In this document: piece by piece, positions 59,672 through 64,000 of the stretch
How the letters are laid out: each line of letters begins with the position of its first letter
How positions within the stretch are numbered: the stretch's first letter is position 1
DNA from: Mycolicibacterium pyrenivorans
GTDB lineage: Bacteria; Actinomycetota; Actinomycetes; Mycobacteriales; Mycobacteriaceae
Reading direction: 5' to 3'
Assembly: GCF_025821625.1 (NCBI RefSeq)
Contig: NZ_JACKSH010000237.1
Location: 1,377-65,376 of the forward strand
Length of the DNA: 64,000 bases
The notes under the pieces: model-generated
The model's input: the letters and a program-made list of their open reading frames with translations, nothing else
Databases searched by the model: none
What the model was told of the DNA's origin: nothing
Position numbers and translations under genes: made by a program

Positions 59672-60478
59672 ATGACTGACACGGCACCGGTGGCCGTGGT
59701 GACCGGCGCCAGCCGCGGTGCTGGGCGCGGCATTGCGACCGCGCTGGCCGGTAGAGGCTGGCGGGTGTACGGGACGGGACGCACCATCTCCGAGGCGCCT
59801 GCGGGCGGCGTGGCCGTGCCACTGGATCATCGCGACGATGCGGCCGTCGGCCGGTTGTTCGAACGGGTCGAACAGGAGAGCGGCCGCCTGGATCTGTTGG
59901 TGAACAATGCCGCGGTCATCTCCGACGACCTGGTCGGACCGGAGCCGTTCTGGGAGAAGCCCCGTGAATTGGCAGACGTGCTCGACGTGGGACTGCGGTC
60001 GTCCTACATCGCGGCGTGGTACGCCGCGCCGCTGCTGCTGGCCCGTGAGCGCGGACTGATCGTGTTCACCTCGTCGCCGGGGTCGGTCTGCTACATGCAC
60101 GGCCCGGCGTACGGGGCGCAGAAGGCGGGCGTCGACAAGATGGCCGCCGACATGGCCGTGGACTTCCGCGGCACCGGCGTGGCCACGGTGTCGATCTGGA
60201 TGGGGATCCTGCTGACCGACAAGTTGCGCTCGGCATTCGACGGGGATCCCGACGCGCTGACCAAATTCGCCGAGCAGGCCGAGACACCGGAGTTCACCGG
60301 TCACCTCATCGACGCGCTGTACCGCGACCCGGCGCTGAGTGAAGTGAGCGGCCACACCGTGATCGGCGCGGAGTTGGGTCAGCGGTACGGGATCACCGAC
60401 GACGCCGGGCGTAGGCCGCCCTCGCACCGCGAGATGCTGGGTGCTCCACGACCGCCGAGTTCCGTGGTCGTCCGCTAG
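59672..60478 (+). CDS. Short-chain dehydrogenase/reductase
   Basis: A 268-residue SDR. TGASRGAGRGIATAL is the cofactor site, NNAAVIS follows, and the catalytic Tyr-Lys are in AYGAQKAG with the Ser in FTSSPGS. ATG 59672 is preferred over GTG 59666. It converges on the acyl-CoA dehydrogenase gene with one base between stops; the substrate is unknown. Confidence 0.88.
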   Translation: MTDTAPVAVVTGASRGAGRGIATALAGRGWRVYGTGRTISEAPAGGVAVPLDHRDDAAVGRLFERVEQESGRLDLLVNNAAVISDDLVGPEPFWEKPRELADVLDVGLRSSYIAAWYAAPLLLARERGLIVFTSSPGSVCYMHGPAYGAQKAGVDKMAADMAVDFRGTGVATVSIWMGILLTDKLRSAFDGDPDALTKFAEQAETPEFTGHLIDALYRDPALSEVSGHTVIGAELGQRYGITDDAGRRPPSHREMLGAPRPPSSVVVR

Positions 60479-60479
60479 G

Positions 60480-61502
60480 TCACGGACTGATCAGGCCCCA
60501 CAGCCCGTTGGCTCCGGCCTGCAGGGCCATGTCGGTCACCCGGTCGTCCCAGTGCTTCACCGAACCGAACTCCGAACGCCATGCCAGGGCGGCACGGGTG
60601 AACTCGTGCAGCCGGTGCTCGCTGGTGGTTCCGATCGCGCCGTGCACTTGATGGGCGTTTCGCACCACGACAGTCGCGGCGTGGCCTGTACACGAACGTG
60701 CCGCTGCCACAAGGAATTCGAGATGACGTGCCGACCAGTCGCTGGCGACCGCCGCCGACAGGGCGGCCTCCGTGGCGGATCGGGCGAGCGCCGCCTCGGC
60801 GGCGATGTCGGAGATCAGGTGTTGAACGGCCTGGAATCTCGACAGCGGACGACCGAACTGCTCGCGCGACGTCACATGGTCGAGCGATAGTGCCAGCGCC
60901 TCGTCCATTGCGGCGCACGCCTGGAGCGACCGGACAAGGGCGCACTTCAACCGCAACTGTGCTATGCGATCGGTGGGGACGGGGACTCCTGACAGGGACG
61001 CGGGGTCGGCGACGACGGTGTCGCGGGGTTCGCCGATCATGTTGGTTCCAGGGGTGATGTCGAGGTGTTCGGCCGCGGCATCCGCGACGAGGTACTCGCC
61101 GGCGACCTGCCACACCACCGCGACCCGCTCGGCGCCGGACGCCCACGGCACGCCGGCGGCGCGGCCGTGCGCGTCGAGGAGGCACACCGTGCGCACCGCG
61201 CCGTCGACAGCCAGGCCGGCGGACTCCAGCAGCCAGCACGCCAGCAGATCGTGTTCGGCCAACGGAATTCGTATCCCGTGGCGGACCGCGGCGGCCTGCA
61301 GTGCTGCCGCCTCGTACCAGCCGGCACCGCTGCCGCCGGACTGCTCGTCGCCGGTGAGGCGGACCAGCCCGAGCTCGTCGAGGCGGCGCCACAGCTCAGG
61401 GTCTCTGCGTGCGGGTACCTGTGGGGGATGCGATGCGCGGGTCTCGGCGAGAACGGCATCCATCATGTCGGCCAGCGCCGGTTCGACCTCGGGCGCGTTC
61501 AC
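60480..61502 (-). CDS. Acyl-CoA dehydrogenase, shorter (beta-type) subunit
   Basis: A 340-residue FadE protein with a divergent, short N-terminal part and a recognisable C-terminal FAD region (DHVTSREQFGRPLSRFQAVQHLISDIA, HQVHGAIGTTSEHRLHEFTR). It overlaps the longer dehydrogenase gene by four bases (GTGA). Mycobacteria use such FadE pairs as alpha2beta2 complexes, with one subunit degenerate in part of the active site; which one carries the catalytic Glu is not certain here. Confidence 0.84.
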   Translation of the reverse strand: MNAPEVEPALADMMDAVLAETRASHPPQVPARRDPELWRRLDELGLVRLTGDEQSGGSGAGWYEAAALQAAAVRHGIRIPLAEHDLLACWLLESAGLAVDGAVRTVCLLDAHGRAAGVPWASGAERVAVVWQVAGEYLVADAAAEHLDITPGTNMIGEPRDTVVADPASLSGVPVPTDRIAQLRLKCALVRSLQACAAMDEALALSLDHVTSREQFGRPLSRFQAVQHLISDIAAEAALARSATEAALSAAVASDWSARHLEFLVAAARSCTGHAATVVVRNAHQVHGAIGTTSEHRLHEFTRAALAWRSEFGSVKHWDDRVTDMALQAGANGLWGLISP

Positions 61503-62644
61503 CGAAGTCCCAATCCGCGTGCGATGACCCCGCGCAGCACCTCGTTGGTGCCGCCGCGCAGGGTAAAGCCCGGCCGCTGATCCAGCGCTGTGGCCGCGAG
61601 GTCTGTAAAGCGTTGTCCAGCCGTGTGTTCCCCGGCCAAGTGGGCGAACTCGGCGATGTCACCCTCGGTGGTCGTGCCGAGGACCTTGACCACGGCGGCG
61701 GGCACGTCGGCCGGTTCGTGGCGCTCCAGCGCACCCGCGACGGCGGAGGACATCTGATGCAGCCCGGCGACGCGCGCCACCAGGCGACCGAGATCGGTGG
61801 AGCGCGAGAGCTGTTGAGATCCCATCGTTTCCGCGCAGGCGTCGAGCAACACGAACGTCGACAGGAACCGCTCGGGGCCGCTACGCTCGAAGGCGAGCTC
61901 GGAGGTCACCTGCTGCCAACCCTGACCGATCTCGCCGAACACCATGGCGTCGGGAACGAAGGCTCCGTCGAGGAGCACCTCGTTGAAATGGTGCGCCCCG
62001 TTCATCGAGACGATGGGCCGGATCTCGACACCGGGGCCGCGCAGGTCGACGATGAACTGGCTGAGCCCGGCATGCCGATGCGCCGGATCGACCGGTTCGG
62101 TGCGGGCGAGCGCGATGAAGGCGTGGGCGAGATGAGCACCGGAGGTCCAGACCTTGGTGCCGGTCAGTGTCCAGCCGCCGTCCACGCGCTCGGCCTTGGT
62201 GCGCACACTCGCCAGATCCGAACCGGAATCAGGTTCGCTCATACCGATGCCGAAGAAGCACTCGCCCCGGACGATCTTCGGCAGGAACTCCGACCTCTGG
62301 AACTCGGTGCCGTACTTGAGGAGTGAGGGCACGATCTGCCGGTCGGCGATCCAGTGGGCCGCCACGGGCGCACCGGCCGCAAGGAGTTCCTCGGTGACGG
62401 CGAACCGCTCGACGAATGAGCGGCCGTGCCCGCCGTACTCGGCGGGAACCGTCATGCCCAGCCAGCCGCGGGCAGCGAGCGCGGCGGTGAAATCTTCGTC
62501 CCACCCGCAGAGCCAGGCGTCCACCGACGGGGTGAAGCTGCCCGCAGCGAGCTGCTCTGCGAGGAACTGCCGTACTTCGTGCCGCAACTCTTCGGTTCTG
62601 GCCGGATCCACGCCCGAGCGGGGTACCAAGCGGGGCAGCGCCAT
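61499..62644 (-). CDS. Acyl-CoA dehydrogenase, longer (alpha-type) subunit
   Basis: A 381-residue FadE with the complete family order: FGIGMSEPDSGSDLASVRTKAER (FAD-binding loop), WTLTGTKVWTSGAHLAH, and the C-terminal GFTLRGGTNEVLRGVIARGLGL. ATG 62644 shares one base with the stop of the membrane-protein gene upstream; a GTG at 62647 is equally possible. The substrate may be a sterol side-chain or branched acyl-CoA, but nothing in the sequence fixes this. Confidence 0.87.
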   Translation of the reverse strand: MALPRLVPRSGVDPARTEELRHEVRQFLAEQLAAGSFTPSVDAWLCGWDEDFTAALAARGWLGMTVPAEYGGHGRSFVERFAVTEELLAAGAPVAAHWIADRQIVPSLLKYGTEFQRSEFLPKIVRGECFFGIGMSEPDSGSDLASVRTKAERVDGGWTLTGTKVWTSGAHLAHAFIALARTEPVDPAHRHAGLSQFIVDLRGPGVEIRPIVSMNGAHHFNEVLLDGAFVPDAMVFGEIGQGWQQVTSELAFERSGPERFLSTFVLLDACAETMGSQQLSRSTDLGRLVARVAGLHQMSSAVAGALERHEPADVPAAVVKVLGTTTEGDIAEFAHLAGEHTAGQRFTDLAATALDQRPGFTLRGGTNEVLRGVIARGLGLR

Positions 62645-63357
62645 CACTCTCCTGCGGGGTCGTCGGCCGGGGTTGGTTGTTCGACAGGCGCCGGTTCCGC
62701 AACCGTCGCGGTGTCATCAGGCGCCGACTCGGGCAGCGACAGGCAGATTCCCACGGCGAGGAAGAACGCGACGGTCAGGGTGCCGCCGAGGTAGTGGTTC
62801 ATGGGACCGCCGGGGGCGATGAAACTGCCGGGCGGCCCGATGACTGTGATGGTCTCGAGCAGCTGCTCGACGGTGAACACCGCGGTGCCGATTCCCAGCC
62901 AACGCGGGAAGCGATCTTCGTTGGCGGCCAACAGGATCGGGACGGCCACCAGGATGTTCGCCACGGTGGCGGCCGGCAGCCACATCGAGCCGACGTCGCC
63001 GATGACCCTCGCGGCGGCCGTGTCCAGCTGTCCGGGACGAAGCGCGGGACCCCCGGTGAACCAGATCGCGACGCACAGCTGGGCGAGCAGCAGTGCCGAC
63101 CCCACCGTGAACAGGTGGGCCGCAGGCCCGCTCAGCCTGTCCCGCGCGAAGGCGAGCACCACGGCCAGTGCGAATGCCGAGAACGCCAGGAGCAGCGCCC
63201 GCACCCGGGCGGCTCCGTCGTCGGCGTCGGGGAGCGCGGGGATCACCAGCACGGCCGCCGCGTAGAGCACCGCGAACGCGATTCCTGCGATCATCGGGGC
63301 CCGGCGGTTCATATCGGGAGCCATCGTAGCCACCGCCATCCACAGCGCGGAGTTCAT
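62644..63357 (-). CDS. Polytopic membrane protein of unknown function
   Basis: A protein of up to 237 residues with about six hydrophobic helices (IAGIAFAVLYAAAVLVIPAL, ALLLAFSAFALAVVLAFA, LFTVGSALLLAQLCVAIWF, LPAATVANILVAVPILLAA, LGIGTAVFTVEQLLETITVI, LGGTLTVAFFLAVGICLSL) and a Pro/Glu-rich tail. ATGs at 63357, 63324 and 63312 are all possible starts. It overlaps the FadE gene, so it is in the same operon; no family was recognised. Confidence 0.65.
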   Translation of the reverse strand: MNSALWMAVATMAPDMNRRAPMIAGIAFAVLYAAAVLVIPALPDADDGAARVRALLLAFSAFALAVVLAFARDRLSGPAAHLFTVGSALLLAQLCVAIWFTGGPALRPGQLDTAAARVIGDVGSMWLPAATVANILVAVPILLAANEDRFPRWLGIGTAVFTVEQLLETITVIGPPGSFIAPGGPMNHYLGGTLTVAFFLAVGICLSLPESAPDDTATVAEPAPVEQPTPADDPAGE

Positions 63358-63424
63358 CCCCAGGCCGCGCCGATCCGCCGCGACATCGCCCGGTTGCGTC
63401 GGCTTGCGGGCCTACCGTCGGCGC

Positions 63425-64000
63425 ATGTCCACCGAACTGCCCGCCGAGCGGCTGCGTCGCCGCCTGGGAGCGGACGGCGACGCCGCCGACGATGACGCCG
63501 AGGAACAGCCGGACACGTCCCTGTCGCGGTGGCTGCCGGAACCCGCACCACCGGGCCCGGCGGGCTGGCTCGCGGCGGTCCGGGCGGATCCGGGCCGTGC
63601 GGGCGTCGTCGCGCTCGGCGCCGTCGCCGCCGTGGCGGTGCTGGTGACGGTGCTGACCCTGCTGCGCGATCAGCCACCGGCGGTGGTGTCGGCCAAACTG
63701 CCGCCGGTCGAGATGGTGTCGTCGGCGGCCCAGACACCGGACCCGGCAGCGCCAGGACCGGCGGCGCCCGTGGTCGTCAGCGTGGTCGGCCTCGTCAAAG
63801 CACCCGGGCTGGTCACCCTCCCTCCGGGGGCCCGCATCGCCGATGCGCTGGACGCCGCGGGCGGGGCCCTCGACGGTGCCGACGTGATGGGGCTGAACAT
63901 TGCCAGACGGGTCACGGACGGCGAGCAGATCGTGGTCGGTATCGGGGCGCCACCGGGCCGGCCGGTGGAGATGGGCAGCTCGATCGTCTCGGATGTGGCC
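63425..64000 (+). CDS. ComEA-like DNA-binding/uptake protein, N-terminal part, runs off right edge
   Basis: The first 192 codons: an acidic cytoplasmic start (MSTELPAERLRRRLGADGD), one transmembrane helix (about 61-80, GVVALGAVAAVAVLVTVLTLL), a Pro/Ala linker and an SLBB-type domain (VVVSVVGLVKAPGLVTLPPGARIADALDAAGGAL). The usual helix-hairpin-helix DNA-binding pair would be beyond the edge. It corresponds in position to Rv2415c. ATG 63425 is the first start. Confidence 0.83.
   Translation, partial: MSTELPAERLRRRLGADGDAADDDAEEQPDTSLSRWLPEPAPPGPAGWLAAVRADPGRAGVVALGAVAAVAVLVTVLTLLRDQPPAVVSAKLPPVEMVSSAAQTPDPAAPGPAAPVVVSVVGLVKAPGLVTLPPGARIADALDAAGGALDGADVMGLNIARRVTDGEQIVVGIGAPPGRPVEMGSSIVSDVA

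Noticed and set aside
1..64000. tRNA, rRNA, insertion sequences, phage genes or attachment sites
   Set aside because: None was recognised when reading both strands.

Overview
The window is GC-rich actinobacterial chromosome, almost certainly from a fast-growing Mycolicibacterium (Mycobacterium sensu lato). The evidence is two resuscitation-promoting-factor genes, an RNase E with a long acidic tail, GpgP and a diglucosylglycerate octanoyltransferase of methylglucose lipopolysaccharide synthesis, and a gene order that, from memory of M. tuberculosis, follows Rv2455c to Rv2415c (korA, korB, mobA, rpfE, Rv2449c, valS, folC, Rv2446c, ndk, rne, rplU, rpmA, obg, proB, nadE, rbsK, proA, moxR/VWA, nadD, rsfS, gpgP, octT, degV, comEA). 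GTG starts and 1-4 base stop/start overlaps are frequent.

Region 1 (1-17406) is an inositol/sugar catabolic island. A minus-strand operon reads iolC, a DeoC-like aldolase, iolB, iolD, iolG, iolA (iolA runs off the left edge and carries a 99-bp in-frame tandem duplication). A GntR regulator lies divergently. Next come a Hyi-like isomerase (minus strand) and an ABC sugar transporter (binding protein, permease, single-domain ATPase). A second minus-strand operon codes for a PhyH dioxygenase, an inositol dehydrogenase, IolE and another Gfo/Idh oxidoreductase, with a LacI regulator and a PfkB kinase diverging from it. IolE, missing from the first operon, is supplied by the second. A nearly identical 22-bp sequence lies upstream of both iolC and the transporter in the same orientation to each, which points to one regulon.

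Region 2 (17407-23520) holds korAB, a mobA-like gene, about 1 kb of apparently non-coding, more AT-rich DNA, and two tandem rpf paralogues.

Region 3 (23521-31260) is accessory compared with the tuberculosis order: an FAD monooxygenase, a three-gene dimethylamine-monooxygenase-type operon (small subunit, Rieske-type reductase, heme-dependent N-demethylase), an ammonium-transporter gene with a tiny membrane-protein partner, and an S9 peptidase containing an in-frame 24-bp repeat.

Region 4 (31272-58551) is mostly conserved housekeeping: valS-folC, ndk, rne, rplU-rpmA-obg-proB, nadE, proA, MoxR/VWA, nadD-rsfS-gpgP-octT-degV. Variable genes are interspersed: Sir2, Hsp20, a crotonase, ribokinase, and a truncated ArsR-family remnant.

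Region 5 (58554-64000) carries a DapB-fold dehydrogenase, an SDR, a pair of acyl-CoA dehydrogenases with a membrane protein, and the start of a ComEA-like gene that runs off the right edge. I saw no rRNA, tRNA, CRISPR array, transposase or prophage gene.
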